NCBI GenBank assembly: GCA_027578815.1
Contig: JANBTH010000045.1
Location: forward strand, 1 to 46,440
Direction: 5' to 3'
DNA from: Coemansia sp. RSA 1804
Lineage: Eukaryota; Kickxellomycota; Kickxellomycetes; Kickxellales; Kickxellaceae
DNA length: 46,440 nt
Shown: piece by piece, positions 16,765-28,499 of the stretch
Position numbering within the stretch: position 1 is the first letter of the stretch
Layout: the number at the start of each line of letters is the position of its first letter
Program-made: the position numbers and the translations under genes
The notes under the pieces: generated by a model
Told to the model about the DNA's origin: nothing
Databases searched by the model: none
Seen by the model: only the letters and a program-made list of their open reading frames with translations

Positions 16765-19700
16765 ATGAATATCGCACAGCCGGTGAATTCGCGAGTCAGC
16801 GGGGTGTCGTTCACGTTCTGCGAGCCGTCGGAGGTGCGGCGGGTGTCGGTGAAGCAGGTGGTCAATCCGATTCTGCTGGACTCGCTGGGCAACCCAACCA
16901 AGGGCGGGCTGTACGATCCGGCAATGGGGCCGTTCACAAAGCACCATCTCTGCGGAACCTGCTCGCTCTCGTACTTCAACTGCCCGGGCCATTTCGGGCA
17001 CATCGAGCTGCCCGCCCCCGTGGTCAACCCGATGATGTTCGATACCCTGTACCGCTTCCTCCAGGGCTGCTGCCCCTACTGCCACAAGTTCACGTTTAAC
17101 CGGGTCACGGTAAGTGTTGTAGGGAAAAGAGCCAAAAGAGGAAGGGGGGGTCCTTTTTTATTTGCCACCTTTCGCTAATTCTAAACCTCCTTTTCTGCTC
17201 ATGCATTAATCTATTCCTTGCTATAGGCGGCCCGCTTTATAGCAAAGCTGCGTCTGCTCGAGTACGGACTGGTCCAGGAGGCCAACGACCTGGACGACCT
17301 GCTGCCGCGCACAAGCAAAGCAACCATCGATCTTGAAGAAGACGACGACGACGACGAGGATGAGGAAGGCAGTGGTAAGGCGGGGCCAATGGCTCAGCAG
17401 AACCCAAAGAAGGGGGACGAGACCAGTGAGGAGTACGTAGCACGGATCAACGGCTACGTGGAGGAGAAGCTGTCGGGGTCCGAGCGATCCAGCTACAAGG
17501 TGACGATGGTCAACCAGATCCGTCGGGCGCTGATCAAGGAGCTCATTGCGCGCAGCAGGAACGTCAACTGCCAGAACTGCCGCGGTCCGGTACCCAAGCT
17601 GCGTCGCGACGGGTTTCTCAAGATCTTCCGCGAACCGTTGGCACGCAAGCAGCAGGCTGCGCAGCAGGCCAAGGGACTGACGTACCGGGATGTCATGAAC
17701 CTTGATGTTGCTGCGATTGAGAAGGAGACCAAGCAAAAGAAGCAGCAGCAGGTAGACGGTGGTGACGAGGAGGCGGAAAGCGAGGCGGAGGAATCCGATG
17801 CCGACGAGGAGATGCACGAGGAAGACGCGGAGAACACCTACGACTCGATTGATGCGCACCCGACAAAGAAGTCCAGCCAGCCGCTGCAACGCACCTCGGT
17901 GTACATCACACCAATCCACCTGCGCAACCACCTGCGACTGCTGTTCAGCAACGAGCCGGAACTCGTCCGCTTGCTGTTCCAGCAGCGCGACCCGCAAATT
18001 GCCACGGCGATCGAGGCGCTTGGCGGCGACTCTGGGTTCCACGGCCTGACGCTGACGCGCGCAGCTGCCATGCGGTCGCCGATTGCGCTGGCAGACATGT
18101 TCTTCATCGAGGCGCTGCCTGTGGCGCCGACAAAGTTCCGGCCAGCGTCCGTCATGGGCGAAGAGATCATGGAGAACCCGCATAACGTGTATCTGGGCCA
18201 GGTTTTAAAGACCTGCGTGAGGCTGCGCGATCTGGTCAACCCGGGCGCAAGCGGCCAGAGGGAGAAGGAGGAGTCCCGCAACATTGCGCAGGCGGCCGAG
18301 GAGGGCGTGCTGTTTGAGCGCGTGGTCAACGACTGGGTGCAGCTGCAGCAGGCGGTTAATAATGTTGTTGACAGCTCCAAGAACCCGACGCTCGGGAAGA
18401 ACGGCAAGGCGCCCGATCCCGGTATTCGCCAGCTGCTGGAGAAGAAGGAAGGCCTGTTCCGCCAGAACATGATGGGCAAGCGGGTCAACTTTGCCGCGCG
18501 CTCCGTCATCTCGCCCGACCCGAACCTCGAGTCCGACGAGGTGGGCGTGCCGCCGGTGTTTGCCAAGAAGCTCACGTTCCCCGAACCCGTCACGCCGCAC
18601 AACGTCAAGGAGATGCGCCAGCTGGTCATCAACGGGCCCGAGGTGTGGCCGGGCGCTGTTTCGGTGCAGCACGAGGACGGGTCGCTTGTGTATCTGGACC
18701 GGCTCAGCCACGAGTCGCGAGTCGCGCTGGCGAACCAGCTGCTGACGCCGCAGGACTTGGTGTCGGCGGCCAGTCCGCTGGGCAACATGTTCACCACGCG
18801 CGCGTCGGGCGTCAACAAGAAGGTGTTCCGCCACCTGCGCAACGGCGACATGGTTGTGATGAACCGGCAGCCCACGCTGCATCGCGCGTCGATGGCTGGG
18901 ATGCGCGCGCACGTGCTCCCGGGCGAGCGCACGCTCCGCTTCCACTACATGAACTGCAACCAGTTCAACAGCGACTTTGACGGCGACGAGATGAACATGC
19001 ATTTCCCGCAGAGCGAGGCGGCTCGCTCGGAGCTGCGCAACATCATGGGTGCCGACGGCACGTACTTGAATCCCACCAACGGCGGCCCGCTGCGTGGGCT
19101 GATCCAGGACTCCGTTGACGGCGGCGTGATTCTGACCAAGCGCGACACCATGCTTACGCGCAGCGAGTACCAGGAGCTCGTGTACTGGGCGCTGCGGCCC
19201 GAGACGCAGGCGCATCTGCCGGACGGCAAGGTGCAGCTTCTGCCGCCGGCCATCTTCAAGCCCAAGCCAATGTGGACCGGCAAGCAGGTTGTCTCCACGC
19301 TGATTCTGAACTTAACCTGGGGATACGCGCCGCTCAACATGGTTTCGAAGAACAAGATCCGCAGCGCATTCTGGGGCACGACGGCCGCCGAGGAGGAGCG
19401 CGTGCTGGTCCTGGATGGCGAGCTGCTTGTTGGCGTCCTCGATAAGTCGCAGTTTGGCGCGGCGGCGTACGGCCTGATCCACTCGATCTACGAGCTGTAC
19501 ACGCCCACGCATGCGGGGCGCATGCTTTCGATCCTCGGGCGGCTGTTCCTGCGCTACCTGCAGGAGATCGGGTTCAGCTGCAGGATGGAGGATCTCCTGC
19601 TCGACAGGCAGGGCAATGTGCTCCGCAAGGAGATCAACAAGGACCAGGGCCCCAGCGCGATCCAGGCGACGCTTGGGTTTGTCGGAATGGGCGACTACAC

Positions 19701-22464
19701 GCCCGACCAGCTGGACTCCGACCCGCGGATCCGGAGAGAGTTCCATGAGCGCATGGAGGAGGTCACCCGCGACCAGTACAAGCTGGCGCAGCTCGATATG
19801 ACGGTGCAGGGCGCGATGAACACGCTGCACTCGTCGCTGACGTCCAAATGTCTGCCCACGCACCTCCAGCTTCCGTTCCCGCACAACAACATGTCGGTGA
19901 TGACCACGTCGGGCGCAAAGGGCTCCAACGTCAATTTCTTCCAGATCACCTGCGGCCTTGGCCAGCAGTCGCTCGAGGGCCGCCGTGTGCCGCTGATGGT
20001 TAGTGGCAAGAGTCTCCCGTCCTTTGCGCCGTTTGACAGCACGGGCCGTGCGGGCGGATACATCAGCAGCCGGTTTCTGACTGGCCTCACGCCGCAGGAG
20101 TTCTACTTCCACTGCATGTCCGGCCGCGAGGGTCTGATTGACACTGCTGTCAAGACGTCGCGCTCCGGATACCTGCAGCGCTGTCTGATCAAGCACTTGG
20201 AGGGGATCAAAGTGCATTACGATTACTCTGTCCGTGACGCCGATGGCTCGATCATCCAGTTCCAGTACGGCGAGGACGCCCTCGATGTGCTCAAGTCCCA
20301 GCACCTGAGGAAATTCGACTTTGCCGCTGCCAACTACCGTGCGCTGAAGGAGAAGTTCAATCCGGCGAGCGCCGCCAGTGTGCTTGACGAGGAGCTGGCC
20401 CGCAAGTACGCGAAGAAGCTGCTTGGACGACCCGGTGAGTTCGGGAGCAGGAAGGTCGAGGGCGAGCCCATCAGCTCGCGCTTCAATCCAAGTCGCCATC
20501 TGGGCGCGGTCTCTGAGAAGTTCTACGTGGAGCTGGAGGAGTACCTGCACAGAAACCCCAGCAAGCTTCTTTACGAGAAGAAGTCCAAGAAGGAGAAGGC
20601 CAAGAAGGAGAAGGCCGAGACGAAGAGCAAGAAGGCGAGTGACAAGGAGGAGAAGGAGGACAGGAGGGAGGCGAGCAGCAAGAAGATGCTTGCGTCGGTC
20701 AGCGACATGGGCGCCCTGATGTCCACGACCAGCGCAGACTGTTCGGCGCGCAACTTCCGGTTCCTGCAGTACCTGAACTACCTGCACTCGCTGATCGAGC
20801 CCGGCGAGAGCGTGGGGCTGATTGCGGCGCAGGGAATCGGCGAGCCGTCGACGCAGATGACGCTCAACACCTTCCATCTGGCCGGTTTCGGTGCCAAGAA
20901 CGTGACCCTCGGGATTCCGCGACTCCGTGAGATCGTGATGGTTGCGTCCGACCACATCTCGGCGCCCGTGATGGATATCCGCATGTGCGACGGCGTCACC
21001 CGGGAGCAGGCAAAGGTCATTTCCGGTGCGCTGGCCCGGCTCACGCTGGGCGACGTCACCGACTACGTCGAGATCAAGGAGCGGCTCTCGGCCAAGCGCA
21101 ACGCCGTCAACCAGAAGCGGTACCGCAAGTTCGTCGTCAGGCTCCAGTTTTTCCCGTCCAGGGAGTACGAGGACGAGTACGATGTTGCGAACGAGGATAT
21201 CCAGTTCGCCCTGGAGAACTCGTTCGCCGATATTCTCGAGGCCCTTGTGGCGAAGGATCTCAAGCGCACGTACCGCTCGGTTCTCTCGGACGACATGGCT
21301 GGCCAGGACAGCAAGTCCAAGGCTGCTGGTGGTGGCGAAGATGACGACGAGGAGCGGGAGGAGGATGTAGCCATTGATGACGGTGCCAGCGACTCGGATG
21401 CCGATTCCGACGATGATGACGAGGAGGGCGACGGAGACGCCGACGATGCGCGCGCCGCCTCCCGTCGGAAGGAGATGGCGTCCTACGATGGGCCGGACGA
21501 CGAGGACAAGGAGCTTCTGGACAGCGTGGACGCCGAGCTGGAGGAGCTGGACAACATGGCGGAGACGGCCAAAGACGGCAGAAAGAGCGCCGGCTCGGAA
21601 AGCAACGACGACGACGATGACGACGACGACGATGACGACGGAAGCAGCAGTGCTAGCGATTCGGAGATGGAGGTGGATGACGCCGAGACCAGCGAGGCGA
21701 TCAAGCGGGTGCGGGCCACGGCAATGGCCAACCGCCGTAAGCGCATGATCAAGCGGTATCCGCACGTGATTGGCTACACCTTCGTCGACGAGGGCCACAC
21801 CACGTATGCCGAGATCGAGCTGCAGTTCCCGTCGACGACGCCCAAGTTCCTGATGCTGAATCTGGCGGAGGAGGCTGTGCGCAAGACGGTTGTGCGCGAG
21901 ATCCCCGGCATCGACGCATGCTTTGTCAACACGAACGAGGCCGAAAACGACCTGTCAGTTGTCATCGGGGCCAACGGATCCAACATCCGCGGCATCTGGA
22001 ACGCATCTGTGATGCCGCTCGACGAGATCGCGAACACCGGGCGGCGCGGAGGAAAGGAGTCCGAGTGGGTAGACATCAACCGGCTGTACACCAACGACAT
22101 CGCCGCCATTCTTCGCGTCTACGGCGTCGAGGCCGCGCGGCAGGCTATTGTGCGCGAGATCTACAAGGTCTTCATCGCCTACGACATCACCATCGATAAC
22201 CGCCATCTCGGGCTTGTTGCCGACTACATGACCTTCGAGGGCGGGTTCAAGCCCTTCAACCGCATCGGCCTCTCCTCCAGTCCCTCGCCCTTCGCCAAGA
22301 TGAGCTTCGAGTCCACCTGCACCTTCCTTCAGGAGGCCACCGTCTACGGCGACTTTGACGAGCTGCGCAACCCCTCCGCCAGGATCGTTATGGGCCAGCC
22401 CGTGCAGTCCGGGACCGGCGCCTTTGATGTGCTGGTTGATCTGGCGGTCCCTGCCAGCGCGTAA
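16765..22464 (+). CDS. RPA190: RNA polymerase I largest subunit, one intron
   Basis: This is the catalytic largest subunit of RNA polymerase I, which transcribes rRNA in the nucleolus. The coding sequence is join(16765..17109, 17227..22464), giving 1860 aa. Exon 1 holds the clamp zinc motif CGTC-x6-CPGHFGH (C63, C66, C73, H76) and ends after T115; GTAAGT and CTATAG bound the intron, and the frame continues at A116. The active-site loop N-S-D-F-D-G-D at 696-702 supplies the three magnesium-binding aspartates D698, D700 and D702. The bridge/trigger region includes GEPSTQMTLNTFHLAG (from 1320). Two very acidic inserts (about 1487-1540 and 1574-1603, including an unbroken run of 11 Asp) lie in the jaw region, and a shorter acidic tract follows the zinc region. 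At 1860 aa it is longer than yeast A190 (about 1660) because of these inserts. Confidence 0.97.
17110..17226 (+). other. RPA190 intron
   Basis: The 117-bp intron starts with a perfect GTAAGT and ends TTGCTATAG. Removing it joins 115 codons of exon 1 in phase 0 to GCG GCC CGC, restoring a continuous RPA190 frame. The exon 1 frame runs into a stop inside the intron, so splicing is required. Confidence 0.93.
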
Positions 22465-22924
22465 GGTTTTCTCTTTTTAGTTTCTTTTCTTTCTTTCTTT
22501 CTATTTTATTTCACAATATTCATTTTTAATTATCTTTTCTGTATAGAAAGAGTTATAAATGGCCGTTAAAAGCAAAAGCAGAATATCGGTTTACCCTCTT
22601 TTGTTTTCTTAACTGCTGCCATGCGACGGATATCCCCGATATCGCATTCTTAAATTTTTCTCTTTGTGTGCTATTATCTGCACTTGCTATACAGGAAAAA
22701 GAATTCGGACTTTTATAGGGGTAGAACACCTATATACAAAGAAGAAAGTGTTTGTTCATCATGTAGCATCCAGTTAAAACCCTATGTGGCCGTATATGGA
22801 TTTGAAGGCATCTGGAATAAAGGTTGGCAGACATTTGAAGTAAACCAACTTCATCTTATTTCATGTCGGTATTATTTCTTTACATTCTAGTTTCAAATCC
22901 TTTATACCAAGCTTCTTTTACAAT
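22465..22924. other. Spacer between RPA190 and the F-box-like cluster
   Basis: The sequence changes abruptly from the GC-rich RPA190 coding region to A/T-rich DNA, starting with a (TTTC)n run near 22485-22502. No gene is recognised. A short open frame at 22666-22890 lacks any motif. Confidence 0.6.
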
Positions 22925-24461
22925 ATGCATTTTGAACATCTCGACGGTGATATACTCTCAATAATACTGCATATTGTAGCACACAGCACTTCCAAAACAA
23001 TAAGCAGCTGGAGGACGTCCATACCCCTTCTCCATGTCAACCAGCGGTGGCGGAGACTTGCTTGTCCTCTTGTGTACAAAACCGCACTGATTGAAACCGC
23101 CGACGCAGACGGCTGTGAGCCGCAGAACGTTGTATCCAACCTACCGTTTGTTTGCGCCGAGCAGTTCCACCGGTGGATAAGAAACCTAGCAGTCGCCACA
23201 TCGTTTGAGGTTGATATCGTGTGCTTCTACAGCAGTCTAAGCACGCTGCTGCTACAGTATGGGGATAGACTCTACACAACCACATCTATTTCGCAAGAAA
23301 GCGATTTTTGGGCCGAGCATGGCCACGATGATGCGGAAATCGACGGGACTGTGGCGCGGCTACACGGGGCGGTGTCCAAGGCAATGCCGAATGTCAGACA
23401 CTTGTTCCTGCGCTCCTGGGAGCCAGAAGGTGTTCTGGAGCGTGTGTTTGGAATGCTCGCCGACGCCTACGCGGACCAGATCAGCACCCTGGATATGGGC
23501 GACATGCTTTCGTTGCCGCAGCCGTGGGCCCCGGCTATCAGTCTCCAGCATTTGGACATAGGGCTTGCTAACTACACGAATATGAAGGCCATGCTTTGCG
23601 CATCATCCGCGTCCCTGGTGAGTCTGACACTACGCAACGTCCCGAATGACTTTCTATGGAAGCCATGTGAATTCGGGTGTGAGTATGTTCCGCAAACCAT
23701 CGAGTTCCCTTGCTTGCGAAAAGTGAATATTTCCTTTAGTCCGCATAGCAAAAACAAACCAGAGACGCTGGAGCCCGGATACCTGCTCCGGATTCGTGGA
23801 CATCTGCGTGTTCCCGCCGTCTGTCCGTGCGGCTACACTCAAACTCACATTGACCGGCCTCGAGGCAATGCTAAAACGCAAATACGGGGTGCCTGGAGTA
23901 AACAAACTGGTTGTGCACGTATATTCAAGTCGCAACCCGGAACTAGGCGATGCCGCGGCTAACCATAAAGAAGGGATGGTTAACAAGTTTGTAAAGAGGT
24001 ACCACGGAGCCAAGGAAACAGTGCTGTTCTTTGGTGGCGGACACGAGCTTTTTGTAAAATACAATATTGCCAAACTAGCAAGACTGTCCACCGTTTATCT
24101 AGATGGCTGTCAGGATATAAGAACAGTCAAAATAACAATAGAAAATGCGCCTGATCTGGTTTTCCTGAGTGCAAGCATATCCCCTTCCACTGAGTTTAAA
24201 GAAGCTGATATAGGCGGCTTACCAAGTAATCTGGAGCCATTCAACACAAAAATCAAAGAACTGCGGCTAAAGCTCTTAGTTACCAGCAAAGAGACCAAAG
24301 AGAAAATACTAGCGTTCATTGAATGTCTGATTCTGCGGATTCCTTCGTTAAAAAGACTAAAAGTGGATGATCATAGTGTTTCCAAGGTGGATGCAATTAT
24401 CCAGAAACATAAAGGAGAATATCCACATTTAAAAAATGTATATATTAGTGTATTTCCTTAG
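22925..24461 (+). pseudogene. F-box-like family member A, broken by deletion and frameshift
   Basis: The copy starts MHFEHLDGDILSIILHIV with LLHVNQRWRRLACPLVYKT, an F-box-like N-terminus shared with the four paralogues in this cluster. The first frame matches the family to about residue 285 (GYLL, about 23,790). The family then continues in the next frame from GFVDICVFPPSV (about 23,794) to the end, IIQKHKGEYPHLKNVYIS. Compared with the intact copies, about 18 residues (the LHFPKL...PTDIR-like block) are missing at the junction, so a deletion not divisible by three removed them and shifted the frame. The first frame instead runs on to a stop at 23962, giving a 345-aa product with an unrelated tail. 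The 5' part is clearly more GC-rich than the 3' part. A sequencing or assembly error could explain the frame change but not the missing block. Confidence 0.8.
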
Positions 24462-25030
24462 CTAAAAATTAACTAAAAAAGTAGAGTACAGCAATGCTGC
24501 TGTCATTTGAATTGAGTTGTTGAAAGACAGAATTGGCCAAGTAATTAAAATTAACGCCAGCTAGGGCAAACAATTTAATAATCAAATTTCATTTTTTCAT
24601 AACTCGCCAATTCACATCTGCGTTGCCACATGCACATGTACGCTTGTTATTCCTTTGAAGATGAATTCCATTCAATAGAGATTATAAAGCAAAATGAAAA
24701 GTCAAGTCTTACATATCTCTCTATTTTCTCTTACAGCTCTGTCTCTATACAAAGACGTATTTATCTATTAGAGGTGTATGCAATATGAAATACCAAAAGG
24801 CAGCTGACTTTTCTTGCTTTTATATTGCATTATATAAAGAGCTAAGAGAAGAAATACCGCATATTAAAACAAATTCAATGTAGGGATTTATTAGAAATTG
24901 CGTGTTGTAAATCCAGAACATGCGTAGTATAAATTAGTAGAAAGAGAGCAAGCTCTAATTTTTTTGAAATTTAAAACTTTTTACAATTAGGGTTTTCCCC
25001 AAGCTTTTAACATCTTTCGTTTTCTACAAT
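24462..25030. other. A/T-rich spacer between F-box-like copies A and B
   Basis: No gene is seen. The sequence is strongly A/T-rich, and the last bases before copy B (TTCTACAATATGCA) match those before copy A (TTTACAATATGCA), so the start-codon context is part of the duplicated unit. Confidence 0.6.
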
Positions 25031-26434
25031 ATGCACTTTGAGCAGTTGGATGACGATATTCTTTCTCTAATCTTAAGCATTATAGAGTTTGATGCGTCTG
25101 ATCAAATATTCGAATGGAAAACTACAATACCTTTTCTCCACGTAAACCAGCGCTGGCGTGCAATTTCTTCTTCTATTGTGTACAAAAATGTATTTATTGA
25201 AACAATTAGAGGTAAAAAAAGTAGTAAGCAAAAAATTATTACCAATCTGCCACTTGTTTGCGCGGATTATGCGTGTAAATATATACGAAAGGTGAATATA
25301 AATATCAATCACGACGCAAAAATTGTGTCTTATTATAAAAGCATATGTAACATGTTTATTGAATACAAAGATAAGCTATGGACAGCCGTTAGCATTTGCC
25401 ATAAAAGCATATGCATGAATGAAAGATATACGGATGACTCAGCAGCTGCTAATATTGTTGCACGGCTAAAAGAGGCACTGTTGCATTCAATGCCAAATGT
25501 TAAAAATGTATACTTCCACAAATGGATGAGTGGAGTTACTATAAATTCGACTGAGGCAATGTTAGTATGCCTCTATGCACACCAGCTTAATAAAATTGTA
25601 CTTGGAGACATCATTACATTGCCAATTAAATGGAATCCAGCACAGCTATTATCTCTTAACATTGGGCTTTATAGTTACAATAATATTGAAAGTAAGCTAT
25701 GTGTACCTCCTGCGTCCTTAGTGCATCTAAAACTACATGGAATTCCGCACAACTTCTTGTGGGACTGTTTTGAATCTAATAGTGGTTTCAGTCCACAAAT
25801 TGTTGATTTTGCTAGTTTAAAAAGACTGGATATATCTTTTGATTCAGATAGCGATAGCAAATATATGTTATCAGAACACGAATACGCATTGCAGTTTCCT
25901 ATATTAGAAGAGTTGTGTATATCATATATACCAACAAATTCTAGATTATTAGAAAATTGCGTTTTTCCAAAATCAATTAGCGTGGTCAAAATTAAGGCGT
26001 ACTACAACAGACTTGAGCCAATGTTGACACAAACTAAGAGTTTACCAAAGGCAGATAAAGTAATTGTGCATACAATATTGACTAGCCCTGAAGATGGACA
26101 TGGCGTTGAAATTGGAGACAAAAGTAAGCTGGTTGGCAGCTTTGTTGACAAATACCACGGAATCAAGAAAACTGTACTGCATATTAATCGTGGCTCTGAA
26201 TATCATCCTTTTCATCTAATTTCACAAATCCAGAAGACGTCATCTATATATTTTGACTGCTGCAACAGTAAAACATCAGTAGCGTGGGTGATAAGGGAAA
26301 AAACTAATCTACCCTTTATGGAAGCTTTCATGCATTCGTATATCGCACTTGGCAAAGTTAATAATCAAGATTTAATAGACAGTCCAAAGCTGGAAAGCAC
26401 TGGAATTAAAAGAATATTTTTATTTAGAGATTAA
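25031..26434 (+). CDS. F-box-like family member B, C-terminally shortened
   Basis: The 467-aa frame begins MHFEQLDDDILSLILSIIE, with FLHVNQRWRAISSSIVYKN, the F-box-like module (about 1-52) that in other fungi links proteins to SCF ubiquitin ligases. Downstream it follows the leucine-rich, repeat-like body of the family (for example LLSLNIGLYSYNNIESKLCVPPASL and ENCVFPKSISVVKI). It ends at a position equivalent to about residue 455 of the 526-aa copies, near the family's NVKELNLF block, and lacks the last 70 or so residues. A weak relic of the family's YPHL...-encoding tail (tatccgcatccacatatc) lies past the stop near 26,479-26,496, suggesting secondary loss. It is strongly A/T-rich. It may still be expressed. 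The function is inferred only from the F-box-like start. Confidence 0.65.
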   Translation: MHFEQLDDDILSLILSIIEFDASDQIFEWKTTIPFLHVNQRWRAISSSIVYKNVFIETIRGKKSSKQKIITNLPLVCADYACKYIRKVNININHDAKIVSYYKSICNMFIEYKDKLWTAVSICHKSICMNERYTDDSAAANIVARLKEALLHSMPNVKNVYFHKWMSGVTINSTEAMLVCLYAHQLNKIVLGDIITLPIKWNPAQLLSLNIGLYSYNNIESKLCVPPASLVHLKLHGIPHNFLWDCFESNSGFSPQIVDFASLKRLDISFDSDSDSKYMLSEHEYALQFPILEELCISYIPTNSRLLENCVFPKSISVVKIKAYYNRLEPMLTQTKSLPKADKVIVHTILTSPEDGHGVEIGDKSKLVGSFVDKYHGIKKTVLHINRGSEYHPFHLISQIQKTSSIYFDCCNSKTSVAWVIREKTNLPFMEAFMHSYIALGKVNNQDLIDSPKLESTGIKRIFLFRD

Positions 26435-26629
26435 ATGACACAAAAATAAAGATATCTAGTATTTATGTGCACTCCAACTATCCGCATCCACATATCAAAA
26501 AGAGGTTTTAAAACTTTGTTTACACTATTGCAATTTCTTTTTTGTACATTTCTACGTTTTGACTTTTACATTTTATATTTAAACTACTGATAAAACTTTT
26601 TCCTATACACCTTGCCTAAATCTGTTTTT

Positions 26630-28210
26630 TTAATCAGAAAGACTGACATGCTGCAAGTGGGGGTACTCGTTCTTGTATTTCTGGATAATTGCACCAACTT
26701 TTCTAGTAGCAAGTTTGTATACTCTTATTCTTTTTAATGTGATAATGCGCAAGAGTAGATATTCCATGACTGCTGAATATTCCTCTATTATTTCATTAAT
26801 AGGCCCCAACATGAACAGGTTGAGCTCTTTAACATTTGTGTTAATTGGAGTTAAATCACTTGACAGGCTATTCATATCACCATGTTGAAATCCGTTTGTT
26901 GGGGTCAAAAATGCACTGAATGATACCAAATGAGGTGCGTTTTCCAAAGTTTCTTTAACCGCTATTATACTTTTGCATTTGGCTAGTATAATAGTAGATA
27001 GTCTTGCTATATTGGCAGCTTGATATAATAGGTTGAATTCATAGCCAAACGTGGTAAGCAGTACTGTTTCTTTGGTTCCGTGGTACCTCTCAATAAACTT
27101 GTTAGTCAAGCCACTTTTGTATGCTTCAGTATAATATCCTTCCTCCGCAGGGGTTCTAAATAATGTGCGCAATACAAATTTGTCCATTGTTGGCAACTTG
27201 TCATTGCGTTTCAGCATTGCTCCTAAACTCCTAAATGGCATTGCTAGTATGACTGACTTTACAGCTTTAGGAAAGACACAACGTTCAAAAAGTTTGGACT
27301 TTGCTGGAAGTTGCACTACATGCAGTTCCTCTAAACGCGGAAACTGTAGTTGATATTTGGGTTTGGACATTTCAGATCCGTTGTAGGTGTCTGACTCAAA
27401 AGATAAGTATAATTGTTTTAGACAGGAGAACTTGATAGCTTGTGAGCTATTGCCATTGTCACGGAATTTAAAACAGTTCCATATAAAATTGAGAGAAACG
27501 CTGCGTAAATTCAAATACACTAAAGATGAAACGGATATACATAGCATGTTGTATGAATGTTCACAGTTACTTAGTCCTATATCAAGCGAGGTTAGGTTGT
27601 TTGGGTTCCATAACTGTGGCAGTGCAATTATATCCACTATCTTGAGTGAATCAAGCTGATGTGCATAGGATCCTATTAACGTTCCATGTATTTGTTCGGA
27701 AATAGCTCCTGGCTCCAACTCATCTAATAATAAGTTTTTAACGCTTGGCATTGCCTGAAAAAACATTATACCGAGCCGAGCTATGATTTCCGTTATTTCG
27801 TCTGTGTCATTGTTGTCTTTTACCCACTCTTCACCATCTTGACAGATAGATACAATTGTGTAGAGCATATCCTTGTGCTGCGCCAACATCTCAAGCACTT
27901 TTTTATAGAACATCACAACATTTGTCTCTAAAAATGTGCTTATAGTTAGCTCCCGTATGTGCTTATGTGCATGCTCCGTGCACACAACCGGCATATTTGA
28001 AACAACATTTAACTGACCGTGCTCGTCAGTAGTAGACCTTTCAATTAGTACCGTTTTATAGACAATAGGAGAAGCAATATTACGCCAGCGTTGGTTCACA
28101 TGAAGCAAGGGCAGTATGGTTTTCCATTGAAATAGCTTTTCAGACACATCTTTTGCTATGACGTCCAATACCATGAAAAGGATATCATCGTTCAGCTGTT
28201 CAAAATGCAT
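26630..28210 (-). CDS. F-box-like/leucine-rich family member C, full length
   Basis: The 526-aa intronless product is one of two complete copies and defines the family. It has an F-box-like N-terminus (1-52: LNDDILFMVLDVIA, LLHVNQRWRNIASPIVYKT), a helical region with a conserved TNVVMFYKKVLEML block, then leucine-rich segments at regular intervals (LTSLDIGLSN, LVYLNLRSV, CLKQLYLSFES, FPRLEELHVVQLP, CVFPKAVKSVIL). It ends LLLRIITLKRIRVYKLATRKVGAIIQKYKNEYPHLQHVSLSD. By analogy with F-box proteins it could be a substrate receptor of an SCF ligase with the leucine-rich part binding targets; no target is suggested by the sequence. It is closest to copy D, differing at 5 of the first 50 residues. 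Confidence 0.75.
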   Translation of the reverse strand: MHFEQLNDDILFMVLDVIAKDVSEKLFQWKTILPLLHVNQRWRNIASPIVYKTVLIERSTTDEHGQLNVVSNMPVVCTEHAHKHIRELTISTFLETNVVMFYKKVLEMLAQHKDMLYTIVSICQDGEEWVKDNNDTDEITEIIARLGIMFFQAMPSVKNLLLDELEPGAISEQIHGTLIGSYAHQLDSLKIVDIIALPQLWNPNNLTSLDIGLSNCEHSYNMLCISVSSLVYLNLRSVSLNFIWNCFKFRDNGNSSQAIKFSCLKQLYLSFESDTYNGSEMSKPKYQLQFPRLEELHVVQLPAKSKLFERCVFPKAVKSVILAMPFRSLGAMLKRNDKLPTMDKFVLRTLFRTPAEEGYYTEAYKSGLTNKFIERYHGTKETVLLTTFGYEFNLLYQAANIARLSTIILAKCKSIIAVKETLENAPHLVSFSAFLTPTNGFQHGDMNSLSSDLTPINTNVKELNLFMLGPINEIIEEYSAVMEYLLLRIITLKRIRVYKLATRKVGAIIQKYKNEYPHLQHVSLSD

Positions 28211-28499
28211 GTTTTGAAAACTAGAATATTGTGGTGGTAAAAGTAAAAAAAATTAAATAGAGAAGAGAAAGATTGCTTATTGTGGACATTTGTTTTATCT
28301 CTATGTCGTGGTTTATTGAAAGCTTATATTGCAGTCTCATTCTTTAAAAGAAGCGGTAGTACAAAGAGAAAAATACAGATTTTAATTTATATTCAATGTA
28401 AAGCGAATCATGGGTTAACTATATACTATTATTATATAAGGGATGGAGAAACATGCAAAGAAAAATTGAGAAATGTGATAAAAAAATATGTAAATTACG
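28211..28499. repeat. Duplicated spacer, upstream of copy C
   Basis: This spacer is recognisably homologous over its whole length to 30070-30404. The clearest block, AGAAATGTGATAAAAAAATATG and onward (28469-28560), matches 30353-30442 into the 3' end of the neighbouring gene. The tandem duplication therefore carried gene plus spacer, with a unit of about 1.9 kb. No other gene is seen. Confidence 0.75.

Noticed and set aside
19312..21798. 828-codon open frame antisense to RPA190
   Set aside because: It mirrors a GC-rich coding frame whose strongly biased third positions suppress stops on the opposite strand. The translation has no family resemblance and RPA190 is unequivocal.
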